DNA of 64,000 nucleotides from Episyrphus balteatus. Its lineage: Eukaryota; Arthropoda; Insecta; Diptera; Syrphidae. Below are positions 12,096 through 22,043 of this stretch, piece by piece; position 1 is the stretch's first letter, and every line of letters starts with the position of its first letter. Position numbers and translations under genes: made by a program. The notes under the pieces are model-generated. The model made no database searches and was not told the DNA's origin. It worked only from the letters and a program-made list of their open reading frames with translations. Location: positions 34,548,576 to 34,612,575 of the forward strand of contig NC_079134.1 of assembly GCF_945859705.1 (NCBI RefSeq). Reading direction: 5' to 3'.

Positions 12096-13969
12096 TATGT
12101 ATTTTAAAAGCCAAGTATTTCTTCTTAAGAATAAAACCATTTTTAAATTTTTATAATGTGCAAAAAGTATAAAAATAATTTATTTAACAATCATTTTCAT
12201 AAAAAAAAAGGCAAAAAAAAACATGAATTTTTATCTTCTCACGTCATTAATTCCATTTTTTTCCCTAACAACCTATTAAAAATTTTATACTATCTGAAAG
12301 CTTATTGTCTTAGATCAAAATATATATATCGATCAGGTCTATGAGACATCTACAAAAAGAGCTAGAATTTTTTGAACTCGATCAAATTTCATTAAAAAAA
12401 GCAAAAAAAAAACATTAATTTTTATGTTTTCACGCTATGTAATCAATTTTTTTGTTTGACAACCTATAAAATATATATACAATTTGAAAGCTTATTATTT
12501 CACCTCTCATATGACGTATCAATCTCATTTCAAAGATTCCTACAAGAGAAGTTAGAATTTTTTAAAGTCAACCATGTCGAATTTCCAGACTAAGATTACG
12601 GTACTTCCCACACTGGTGGCTGTTCGGGGGGCAAAACAGATCTCCACTGGTGTTTTGAGGTTTTTCGCAAGTTTCTTGATTTTACATTGTGTAGCTTGTA
12701 GTTAGTCTACTGTGATAGGTGATATACCAAATGAAAGGTAATTGTATCAGGATGCTCACAAAAAAATTTTTATCAGCTCTTGGTCAAAAGTTATAACCTG
12801 TTGAATTCTAAAATTTTGTTTTACCTTTATCTCAAAATTGTGTTTACAAAAATGATTGAAAGTTCGCACACATTTAGTCGTTGTCATGGTCTATCATTAC
12901 TCCATATACTTTATTCCTGTATCTATTAAAGAAAAAAAGATAAAAATAAAAAACGATGAAAATCGGTTAAAAACTGTAAAAAAAACGTGTATTTTAAAAA
13001 CGATTCCAAGTTTTTGCACATGTATGCATAAGGCCAAAACCTTAATTTTCTATAAGTTTGAGATTTTTTGAACGCTCCAAAAAAAAGCTAAAAATCATAA
13101 ATTACCCAAAAATACCCCTAAAAAACAAGGTGTTTTTCAAAAATTCATATTTCGAAACGCAGAGTGTTGGAAAAAAATCCGTATCAGACGCCTAATTTTG
13201 TTTCCCCTCATCTTTCACCTGGCATCTTTAGAATTTTCAAAAAAAATTTCCTTTACCCAAAATCATCATTTTGTCATAGCCCCAACACGTGTACAACGTT
13301 CAAACAACACGTTATAGCTTAGTTTCAAAATTTTTTAGAATTTTTCCTTAAATGCAGTTACTTAAATTATTCTCATCTATCTATAGCAAAAAAATCAATT
13401 CTCTACAACTTCGCGTTTAGATTTTAGCTCAAATTTCATCTTTCCGTTTTACCCCTGTTTACCCTATTAAATGACTTAATTTTTAAAAAATCTTTCATTT
13501 GGATTAAGCTTTAGGTTATTATCTTTCAAATAAGCTATAGAAGATTTTTGTATCTCTAATAGTTTATTTTTAATTTTGAATTGAAATTTTTTGCCGCACT
13601 GCGAAAGTGCGAGAGTGTAACGTTGGAAAATTGCGTCACTTTTTTGTGGTGGCTGCTATGATTCATCGATTTATAAGACGTTATCACGTCAAAAAAAAAA
13701 AAAAAATTGTTACACTCATTAAACTTGGCAAGAAGTTTGCTTTTGGAATAAGAACCAAACGATTTAAAAAGTCTATAAAAAAAGTTGAGCCGAAGGGTGT
13801 TTTTCGCAGGCAAGAGGGATAGGGTGAAGCTCAAAAATATAGTGAAAAAAATTGTTTGTGAAATATCATCATATGACAGATGTTTCTAAGGTATTTTTTT
13901 ATTGATGAGTCTAATGACATTAAAATAAAGTCAATACGATTGCTCTAAGAAAAGTTATTGCCCATTAAA

Positions 13970-14700
13970 AACATGTATGTAAAAACCAACATGGCTTTGT
14001 GAGAAAGAAATCTACGGTCACAAATTTACTACAATTTACAACGTTCTGCTTAGATGCCTTTGAAAAGTATAAGCAAGTAGATTGTGTTTTTATTGATTTC
14101 AGTAAAGCTTTCGACAAACTAAAACATGAAATATTACTTCGCTTTATTTTATGGATTTCTTCTTATCTCAAAAATAGATTATATAGTGTTTTATTAAGAA
14201 ATGAATGTTAATAATGGTTTAAAGTTAATTCGGGTGTACCACAAGGTAGTCACCTTGGTCATTTATTGTTTGTCTTATTTATTAATGATCTTCCTTCTGT
14301 TTTAAGTAACTTTATGTCTTTAATTTATGCCGATGACGTGAAAATATTTCGAAAAATTGACTTAGTAGCTGAAAGTGAACTTTTACTAGAAGATCTTCAA
14401 AAATTCTGGGAATGGTGCAATACTTTTTAATTATTGAAAAGTGTAAAATAATGCGTTTTACACGCAAACATAATGTCCTGTCATATACTTATTTGTTGAA
14501 CAAGTCTCTATTATGTCTATCAAGTTTCTCTGACCTCGGTGTGGTGTTGGATTCAAAACTTTCATTCACTAACCACTACAATTATATTATAAAAAAAGCT
14601 AATAAGATTCTTGGTTTCATTAAGCACTTTCGTGATCCTTATGTGCTTAAAATTCTGTATGTTTCCTTTGTAAGAGTGCTTGTTTTTTGACCTCAACAGG
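13970..14700 (+). pseudogene. Broken non-LTR retrotransposon reverse transcriptase (jockey-like)
   Basis: Typical RT blocks appear in order: KNQHGFVRKKSTVTNL (from about 13985), CVFIDFSKAFDKLKHEILL (about 14080-14140), SGVPQGSHLGHLLFVLFIND (about 14230-14290), the catalytic YADDVKIF (about 14329-14352), then KCKIMRFTR and LGVVLDSKLSFTNHY (14430-14580). It is broken by two consecutive stops at 14209-14214, another at 14428-14430, a frameshift near 14430, and a small internal deletion between the HEILL and WISSYL blocks. Endonuclease, 5' part and 3' end are missing. The order and motifs match jockey-superfamily LINE elements (established); the exact clade is not assignable by eye. It is dead and lies between a family A copy and a family C array. 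Confidence 0.88.
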
Positions 14701-14739
14701 TAAAATATAACCGAAGCCCATGTTAAAAACATGCTACAC

Positions 14740-15570
14740 TGATGAAATTCGAGATGAAGGTTTGAGATAAAGCAGGGAAAAAGGATTAAAAAAGTTCTTA
14801 AAAATATTTGTGGTGAAAGGGTGTTTTTTTTTTTATGGGTTGAGTTATGTGTGAGAAAGGTATCATAGCAGCTGACTTATATTTTATTAATTTTTAAAAC
14901 TTGGTGAAAAAGTTTTGGTTGGTGTAAAAATTAAGAATCTATAAAGTGTACAAAATTATTTTGAGTGAAAGGGTGTTTTTTTTTTAGGAATGATGAAATT
15001 CGGAATTAATACCACCAAAACTTGGAAAAAATTGTTACACCAATGAAAATTGGTAAAAATGTTTCATTTATAACTGAAACCAAGAACCCAAACAGCCTAT
15101 ACAAATATTTAAAGTTAAAGGGTGTTTTTTTTTATTTGGAAAATAGGGAAAATCCGCGATAAGTCCGATAAAATCATTGGTATAAAAGTTACCCTTACGA
15201 AATTTATTAAAAATGTTGTCTTTTCCATGGGAATTACGAATAATGTAAAACTATACATATTTTTCATGTGAAAGGGTGTTTTTTTTTAGGTGTAGAGAAA
15301 GTATGGGTATATTTGAAAAAGTGTGTAATACTAGAGTAATATAAGTAGTACCCTATTGAAATTCAGCAATTATGTTACTTTTAAGATTAGAAACAAGAAT
15401 CTAAAGTGTCTATAAAAATATCATGGTTAAAAGGGTGTTTTTTTTTTGAGTGAACACAAAAGTGATGGGTCACCCTGATGAAATTTGGTGAAAACATTGA
15501 ATTTGGGATAGAAAGCAAGAATAAAGAGTTTTCATAAAAAAAATTAAGGTGAACGGGTGTTTCTTTTTCG
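14740..15570 (+). repeat. Family C tandem array, six diverged ~150 bp units
   Basis: Each unit contains GTGAAAGGGTGTTTTTTTT preceded by a 'CTATAAAxxxT' block and followed by a 'TGATGAAATT(C/T)GG' type block. The GGGTGT core falls at about 14818, 14971, 15120, 15274, 15433 and 15555, so the period is roughly 150 bp, with a shorter last unit. Unit identity is modest. Solo relatives occur at about 2.08, 13.77 and 20.96 kb. It is non-coding. Confidence 0.75.
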
Positions 15571-15830
15571 AAGAGACTGTAAAATCTGTAATTGGTCCCA
15601 AAAAGCTAATACCTAATTCAAATTAAACGTTTATACTTAAGTTCTTAGACGTTTTACACGAATTATTGGCTTTTTGGTCCAAAAGTTACTTGGAGTTGTG
15701 GTCGCTGAGTTATTTGCATCCAAACATTTTCTTTCCTTCATTCGGAGGCAGATATCTGCGGACCAAAGTATCAAAACAAGTTTTGGTATCCAGGATATAA
15801 GTTCACAGTGAACAGGCCTTAGGTAAGAAA
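15566..15830. repeat. Family C end segment with inverted repeat
   Basis: TTCGAAGAGACTGTAAAATC is shared with 2.1 kb, followed by AAACGTTTATA...TTCTTAGACGTTTTA that resembles the inner part of the 2.1 kb inverted repeat. The tail (CATTCGGAGG...CAAGTTTTGGTA...ACAGGCCT, 15738-15818) is also found, diverged, at 40629-40707. Confidence 0.5.
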
Positions 15831-16607
15831 ATTATAAATAAATTAATGAGGTTATTTTTTTTTTTCAAATCCTTTCAAATATAACTTACAATTAGATACA
15901 CTAATGAAACAATTTAAAATGTTCACCTTTTGTTAAATTAAAATTTCCTTTATTTTTTTTTTTTTTATCAATCTTTTTCGTGATTGTTTTATATATTTTT
16001 TTTTTTTTTCAAAACCACCAACATGTTGCTTTCAGCAACACTTTCACGTTCATTTCTTATTACAATTTACCTTTTTCTTTCTAAACGTGAAACCCATTTT
16101 AGATTTTTCCCTTAACTCTACTAATTAGAATGTAAAAATTAATGACTCTGTTTAAAAAAAAAACAAAAGGAAAAAGATAAAAAAAAAATGTTCTGCTTCT
16201 AGCTTTTAGTTTTATCTAACAAAACGTTTAAAAATGAAAAATGATCCTGCCACAAATGCAAATACAAAAGCAAATTTTGTGTTTTTTTTTTTTTTTTTTT
16301 TTTACAACTCACAACAAGTTTTTAAACAAAGAAAATTTTTAGTATGTAAATCAAAAAGGATCCCAAAAAAAAAAAATACGTTTCCATGTTTTTTACTTTC
16401 ATTGTTTGACCTTTCTAATGAAATTTTTGTTCAAGTCAAGTTTAAAAGAATCATCCTTTACATTTTGATTTTTTTTTTTTGATTCGAAATTCAACAACCC
16501 ACACAATAAAAAGGAACAAAAAAAAAAATCAAACAACACAAAAAAATATGAAACCCATTCATGTATTTATAGAAAATAATTGACTTAAAAAAAAAAATCT
16601 CTCTTAC
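15831..16607. other. Intron 5 proximal part
   Basis: AT-rich intron directly after the exon 5 donor. It has long T runs (15950-15967, 16279-16302) and scattered A runs. An 82-codon plus-strand frame at 16234 consists mostly of homopolymer-encoded Phe and Lys and is not considered a gene. Confidence 0.5.
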
Positions 16608-16704
16608 CTGGGCAGAAATACGTCCTTTCTTCAGTCTCTGCAGGTCTGTATGACTCCATTGGCTTCTAGCCCAGGGCATGACATTCCTAAGATCCTCATC
16701 GAAA
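16608..16704 (-). CDS. Dipeptidase gene coding exon 5: M19 domain continuation
   Basis: A 97 nt exon, acceptor TAACATAG, donor GTAAGAGAG after CAG. One base completes Asn863; then FDEDLRNVMPWARSQWSH and TDLQRLKKGRISAQ give residues 864-895, ending in phase 0. This matches the M19 segment in which a short loop leads into 'T(N/D)xxxLxxGxVGxQFWS'. The 'GGQFWS' continuation should start the next exon, but none was found to the left in this window. Glu and His zinc ligands of the second half are therefore absent here. The track of A/T-rich sequence after the donor is ordinary intron. Confidence 0.85.
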
Positions 16705-17102
16705 CTATGTTAGAAATGACGAAAGAAAAAAAAAGAAGGAAAAAATTTAAAATTATAAAAGAAAATGTAAAACAAGCAACGTAATGAGAAATCAAATGAC
16801 ACAAAGCAAACGGAAAGAAACCCACAGCCTCCTTCAAATGACAGCCGCTGCTATGGCTACCAAACCCGCCCCAAACCACCCACCCATCACTATACTGACA
16901 CAAATGAAAAAAACCAATTCAAATAAAACTTAATTGAAAGTGGAATAGAAAATGGCGGCTTCAAATGGAAAAAAACAAACGAGAAAATAAAACAAAAGCA
17001 AACTGAAAAAAAAATGAGGGAAAAAATGAGTTAAGGAAGGAGGATATCCTTCCGTTAAACTACCCTTCAGCTACACCTCCCCAACACAAAGCAAATACTC
17101 AC

Positions 17103-17229
17103 TTGAAATCGTTAAGCTTGTTATGCAGGAACTTGCGAATATTCCACGGTAGGTCGTTATGCCCATCGATTAAAGGCACTTGATCCAGGAGTTGAATAGC
17201 CACTCGTAAACGCTCTTCGAATGGAGCAC
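17103..17229 (-). CDS. Dipeptidase gene coding exon 4: start of M19 domain with HxD zinc motif
   Basis: A 127 nt exon, acceptor ending GACAG, donor GTGAGTATT. With the base carried over from exon 3 it reads Ser821, then APFEERLRVAIQLLDQV followed by PLIDGHNDLPWNIR and KFLHNKLNDF (to residue 862), leaving two bases for exon 5. The string (P)LIDGHNDLPW is the family signature at the first beta strand of M19 dipeptidases; in human DPEP1 the matching His and Asp are zinc ligands, here His844 and Asp846. The preceding helix (ERLRVAIQLLDQ) fits the family's N-terminal helix. This exon gives the gene its identity. Only 153 bp of intron separates it from exon 3, so anchor and enzyme start are tightly coupled. 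Confidence 0.92.
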
Positions 17230-17382
17230 CTGTCAGCATACACATACACACAAGAGGGCAGCACCGTATTTACACAGAACAAAAAAAAGGAAAAAAAAAC
17301 ACAATTTAAAGTTATCACCGTGAAATGTATACGAGTATATGCACAGGAATTGTGTCATAAAAATTTAATGGACGGTACTCAC

Positions 17383-17481
17383 TTGCAGCTACACGTAAGG
17401 CCAACGGCACGGCAACACTTGCAGCGCCAATTATTAAAAGTATCGAACTAACAGCTAGCCAGTGTTTCGCAGCATCGAATC
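17383..17481 (-). CDS. Dipeptidase gene coding exon 3: transmembrane signal-anchor segment
   Basis: A 99 nt exon with acceptor TTACACCAG and donor GTGAGTACC. The first two bases complete the Arg codon 788; then come 32 codons (residues 789-820) and one base of the next codon. The peptide FDAAKHWLAVSSILLIIG continues as AASVAVPLALRVAA, one hydrophobic stretch of about 21-25 residues with Lys/His on the N-terminal side and Arg near the C-terminal end. With about 790 mostly polar residues before it and the enzyme domain right after it, the simplest reading is a type II signal-anchor that leaves the dipeptidase domain outside the cell (inference). Mammalian M19 dipeptidases instead use a cleaved signal peptide and a GPI anchor (established). 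Confidence 0.85.
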
Positions 17482-19074
17482 CTGGTGTAATAAACAAAAC
17501 AGAAACAAAATGGTTGAAATGATGGTGATGGAAGCAGGTGGATTTTTATTTCATTATTTTTTTTTTTTAATATAAAAATGACCATCCCTATAGCCACCCT
17601 AACCCTCTTTCATCCATGATGATGATGATGGTTTTTAGGAAATTATGAACGTGTCGTTTAAAGAAAGTCATCAGCATTAAAACGGTGGTGGTGGTCTTCG
17701 TTCAAATCGAGGAAGAAAAAAAAAAAATAAACACAAAACAAAATGGCGACGAAGGACGTGAAAGGAAGTTCCGGTTTATTGAATACTAAAGAATATAGCG
17801 TGTAGAAGGGAAAAACCTTTTGTACACTTGACAGAAGAGGGTTTTTTGAAAACCATTCGATCAAAAATTTTTGGAAATGTGTCTGCTTGCTTTCCGTGGG
17901 AAAAAGGTTACGAGGAAAACAACATTGTTGTTATATAAATGCCAAGTTGATTTCTTTCACTTCTTCTCAGAGGAAAATAAAATATTTCCCATCCAAAAAA
18001 AAAAACCATACAAGAGTGTGGAGCCTACAAAATGTTTTGTGGGATAGGAAAGACATTTTACTGTTTTGTATGTTTTATATGTTTTGTAAGATTTATCAGG
18101 TAAATGTCTAAATGACAGCTTGGCATTTTTCGTTCAGTGGTTTTTAACAAAACGTTATATTGGTATATATACCTAACCAAGATGGTTAATGGTGATGTTG
18201 AAATGAGACCCTACCACCACCATATCACGCAATATGGTTGATATGTGTACACAAAAACACAACTCGGGGAAGCATGAAGTGACTTGACAAGCAATATGTG
18301 TAACAAAAACAACCTACATCATTGCGTGTGGTATTAAAATTGAAGCAGAAATGGTAAAAATGACATTTGCAATATTTTATAATGGAAAAAAAGTAAGAGA
18401 GGGGGTTGAAGGGATTTTTACAATTTCTTTAATAAAAGATGCAGAGAAAATTATGCTGAGTATAAGAAATTGACTGTTTCATAATGCAACGCAACATAAA
18501 AAAATCTTGATGGTTGATGGAATTTATGGAAATATTATAATAAAACAGGACTGGGAAATAACTGAACAAGAGGTAGTCATCTGTCAATGCAATAGACCGG
18601 AATTTGTTTTTATTTCTGGACAAGGTTGTTAGATATTAAAAAAAAAAAATGAAATTATTGTTTTATACCTGACGATTAACTCCGTTTGGTTCGATTTCTG
18701 TTTAAATTTCTTAGAATTATGTTGATATTTCCACCACAAATTTTTGCCCTTTAAACGATGACTAAGTTTTTTGTATCAATGTGTGAACATGAATTCTATG
18801 TCCGTTTTTTGACTGAATTAACGGTAATTGATTTTAATAATTATTTTTTTATTGGATGCAAAAGCAGATGCCATTTATGGCTTAGAGGTGAAATTTCGCC
18901 AGCTTATCATTTGACCAATATTTACTGGTGACGAGTGCAGTATCGTATTTAGAAAAAAATTATAATTTTTGAAAACTAGAAAGCTTTGAAAATTTTGATA
19001 ATATTATTTTTAAAATGATAAATTCAAATTAAAACATATTTGTTAATTCAGGGCTTAAATCACCAATAAAAAAT
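17482..19074. other. Intron 2 proximal part, nothing recognised
   Basis: Intron between exons 2 and 3. It contains an ATG-triplet run at 17617-17630 and no repeats shared with other parts of the window. No coding or RNA gene was seen. Confidence 0.5.
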
Positions 19075-19455
19075 GTTGATGGAGAATGCCAAAAAAGTGG
19101 GTCCCGCAATTCTGTCTGCATATAGCTCGATCTACAGTCGAAACTACTGGAGCGATTTTCCTCAAACTCGGTAAATAACAGTTTTGAGTGATTTCCTAGA
19201 GCCTAGATGACAAATTGAAATTTCTTTTAGGACCAAAAATAACGGTATAACGAAAATAGAAAAAAATACTTCTCTTCAAAAACGGTTTTAGCAATTTTGA
19301 TTAAATTACACACCTGAACCAAAATATACCTTTCAATAGGTTTTTGATGTGTTGAACTCGAATCTGAAGACAATTTTTTATTGGCCTCCGTTTTTGAAAT
19401 ATTACCGTTAGAAAATGCCAAAAAATGTATTTTTTGCTGTTTTCGATGTTATGTT
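19075..19455 (-). repeat. Family B fragment, reverse orientation
   Basis: GGAGAATGCCAAAAAAGTGG at 19081 is the reverse complement of the block at 11980-12000 in the nested copy, and it continues with reversed matches to the 'CCTCTAGGGAATCA' and 'GGTACCGTTA' type blocks, with the CAGA array lost. It lies in intron 2. Confidence 0.55.
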
Positions 19456-19559
19456 TATATGTGGGGTAATTCATTTTGAATAATTTTGTAACGGTACCTA
19501 TAAGAAGAACTGGTTTTATTTTTCCAAAAAATGTTTAAATCTTTTCGATATCAAGGGGC

Positions 19560-20165
19560 ACGGTAGTGCCCAGCCAAGTTCTCTAGCAACTTTGGCACTA
19601 CACCCTTATTTACAGGAAACAACTCAGGCCATTTTCGACCCCCCTCTAACTTCCACACCAAAGATGCTAGAAATTTCATACTCGCTACATTTATTGAGCT
19701 TGTCAAAACCAAACTCCTCACAAAATTTCAGCCTTTTACGATGAGTAGTTTCTGAGATATAGGGCTTCAAAAATCGCAAAAACCGTAACTGACTGACTGA
19801 CTCACTCACTCACTCACTCACTCACTGACAGATCATCAAAATTATGGAGAACTTCCCGTTAACGTAGAAACTTGAAATTTTACACGGTGATAGGGCTTGT
19901 GGTGTATACAAAGGGAAAAATCGAAAATTTGAGATTTTCAATTCAGGGGGCGTGGCATCCGCCCATTTCCGCTGAATTATCATCAAATATTATAGAGCAC
20001 TTCTGACTATCGTAGAATCTTGAAATTTGGTAGAATGGTAGAGATGGTAGTTTATACATAGGAAAAAATTTAAAATTTGAGAATTTCAGCCAGGGGGCGT
20101 GGCAACCGCCCATTTTCACTGAATTTTCATCAAATATAGAGATTTTCAATTCTACAGCCATACCT
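19560..20165. repeat. Dispersed repeat with ACTG/ACTC microsatellite and two 'GGGGGCGTGGCA' units
   Basis: The microsatellite ACTGACTGACTG then (ACTC)n occupies 19788-19826. It is followed by two diverged ~150 bp units, each with a 'GGGGGCGTGGCAxCCGCCCA' block (19947 and 20095), then 'TGAATTxTCATCAAATAT'. The GC-rich blocks contain a GGGCGTGG..CCGCCC stem. The open frame on the minus strand across both units comes from the duplication and is not a gene. Confidence 0.55.
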
Positions 20166-20181
20166 TGCAAAAAGTAGTGAA

Positions 20182-20523
20182 ATCACAACAATAACATTAC
20201 TGTTAAAAAGGAGCCAAGTTCTCCTATGTTGAAATTATGCTGGCACAAAAAGTACTGAGATGTAAAAGTGTACCAAGTTCTAAAGTTTGGGTTCAAATTC
20301 GTATCAATAAAATTTTGATTGTTTACTTGGCAATTTTTGAAATAACTTTAAAAATCGGTAATTAAAAGAAAAATTGTCAAGAGAAATCAAAATTTCATTG
20401 ATACGAATTTGAACCCAAACTTTAGAACTTGGTACACTTTTACATCTCAGTACTTTTTGTGCCAGCATAATTTCAACATAGGAGAACTTGGCTCCTTTTT
20501 AACAGTAATGTTTTTGTTGTGAT
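20182..20523. repeat. Near-perfect inverted repeat, ~139 bp arms
   Basis: The left arm 20182-20320 and right arm 20385-20523 are reverse complements with very few mismatches, for example GGAGCCAAGTTCTCCTATG at 20210 facing CATAGGAGAACTTGGCTCC at 20477. The 64 bp spacer itself has weaker complementarity (ACTTGGCAATTTTT and AAAAATTGTCAAGA). It lies in intron 2 and is non-coding. It would form a strong RNA hairpin if transcribed with the pre-mRNA. Confidence 0.85.
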
Positions 20524-20949
20524 CTCCTTTACTGTCCGAGATATTCAAAATTTAAGTAGTGTCAACCAAATTAAACTTTTTTTTGCCACAAGAACCAAAA
20601 TATACTAAACTATGTATTAGTCACCTTCTCTGCGCTCTACTTCCGAAACGGTTAATTTTACAGAAAAATGTTACAGGCATATGTTGTAGACGACGAACAA
20701 TTTTTATAATAATTTCTGATGACCTCCGATCAATAGGTCGCGAGGTATTTGGGAAAAACTTTTCGTGACCTTTTGACCCTTATAACTTTTTAAGCCAGCA
20801 CGATATCAATGTCGATTTTTTACATCATCATTACAACTAGGAATTTTTTCGTAGATAAAACCTAAAATTGCTGGACTATAAAAAACGATAAAAATTTTTA
20901 AAGCTAAGTGAAAAGCTTTATTTTTGTTATGAGAATTAAGAATGAAAGG

Positions 20950-21095
20950 AATCTTTTTTATATTACCTTGGACGAGAGGGTCTTTTTGAAAAGAAAAGAT
21001 TAAATTTTGAAAATCCGCAATTAGTCCGTTGGAATCAATGGTATAAATACCATAAATATGGTATTTTTCATGGGAAATTTTCAAATTTTTAGGAA
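20950..21095 (+). repeat. Family C unit, diverged solo copy
   Basis: AGAGGGTCTTTTTGAAAAG followed by GAAAATCCGCAATTAGTCCG parallels 15118-15170 (GGGTGTTTTT..., GAAAATCCGCGATAAGTCCG) and continues to 'ATGGTATAAA'. Confidence 0.5.
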
Positions 21096-21425
21096 AACTA
21101 TTTTGATATTATTTAGAACGGTTTTTCTTTTAAACAGCTTTTTTTTTTAATATACAAACATTTTTGAGAACGAAATTTGGTAATCGTCACAAAATTCATT
21201 CGTTCCTTTTCAAAAAATTGAGTTTTGAAAAAAAAAAAAAATATTTATATAAAAAATTGTCTCTTAGTTTTAACATTATATTTAGTAAAATGTTTTATGC
21301 ATACATTTTCGTTGAAATCGGTCGTGTAACTTTTGAGACAGTCAGACATCAAAAAAGGTTCCAGGACAAGTTAATTTTTCAATTTTTCCTCTAGGGAATC
21401 AACAAAAACTCTTGACTATCAGAAT
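21096..21425 (+). repeat. Family B fragment
   Basis: Carries the 'TTTTCGTTGAAATCGGTCGTGTAACTTTTGAGA' type block and 'CCTCTAGGGAATCAACAAAAAC' that match internal parts of family B (11600-11640 and 11843-11865). The ends are missing. Confidence 0.45.
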
Positions 21426-22043
21426 CTTTACGTAGTGAACATAAAGCTGCTGATTAGATTGTGTAAAACCACAAAGGAAAATAGTTGTTGGCACAAAACG
21501 TGAGGGGGGGGGTAAGTTTTTCCAATAAAGCACATCTTCTGTAATCCACGTGGAAGCTGAAGAATTTCATCGATGAACTACTTTGGGCTACTTCGACAAT
21601 ATTTCGGAAACAAAATAGCTTCCTTAGAGATCTTACCGAAACAATCTTCCCAATTTTTTGTTGCTTTGAGTTAAAGCTGAATGAGACCAATTTGTTCATA
21701 CTCGGGAAATTTTCTAGAAATATCCAATAAAATTTAAGTCGAAAATCTTTAAAATTGTCTTTCGATGCAATTTGTTAGATTTTTATTATTCTTGAATACT
21801 GTCGAGCCTTAAACTTTCAATAAAACTAAACTTTAACCTATGAAAAAGTTAGTTGAACAGCGTTCAATTTTCGATTTCCATCAACCTTAGTTGTCAAGCG
21901 AAATCACTTTAAATAGCTTAAAGTGATTTCGCTTCTTTTTGTTTCCATCTCCTTTAAACCTGTGGCTATAGTAGGTCACCAATCAAAAAAACTTATGGTT
22001 ATGATATTTGACAAAATAAGAATAATCACAATTCAATACTTAC

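Larger units (their letters stand above)
10894..13692 (+). mobile_element. Family A repeat copy, interrupted by a family B insertion
   Basis: The left end is GAGGTTGTCTCTGTAAAGCC at 10894; the right end is GACGTTATCACGTC at 13679-13692 followed by an A run. Compared with the uninterrupted copies at 32226 and 60487, the sequence AAGCTTACAAAAA is separated from TTTTAAAAGCCAAG by about 990 bp of foreign sequence (11106-12095). The two ends carry the near-palindromic motif GACGTGATAACGTC in opposite orientation, with the left one about 36 bp inside the end. The element is non-coding and probably non-autonomous. Its superfamily is unknown to me. Confidence 0.7.
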
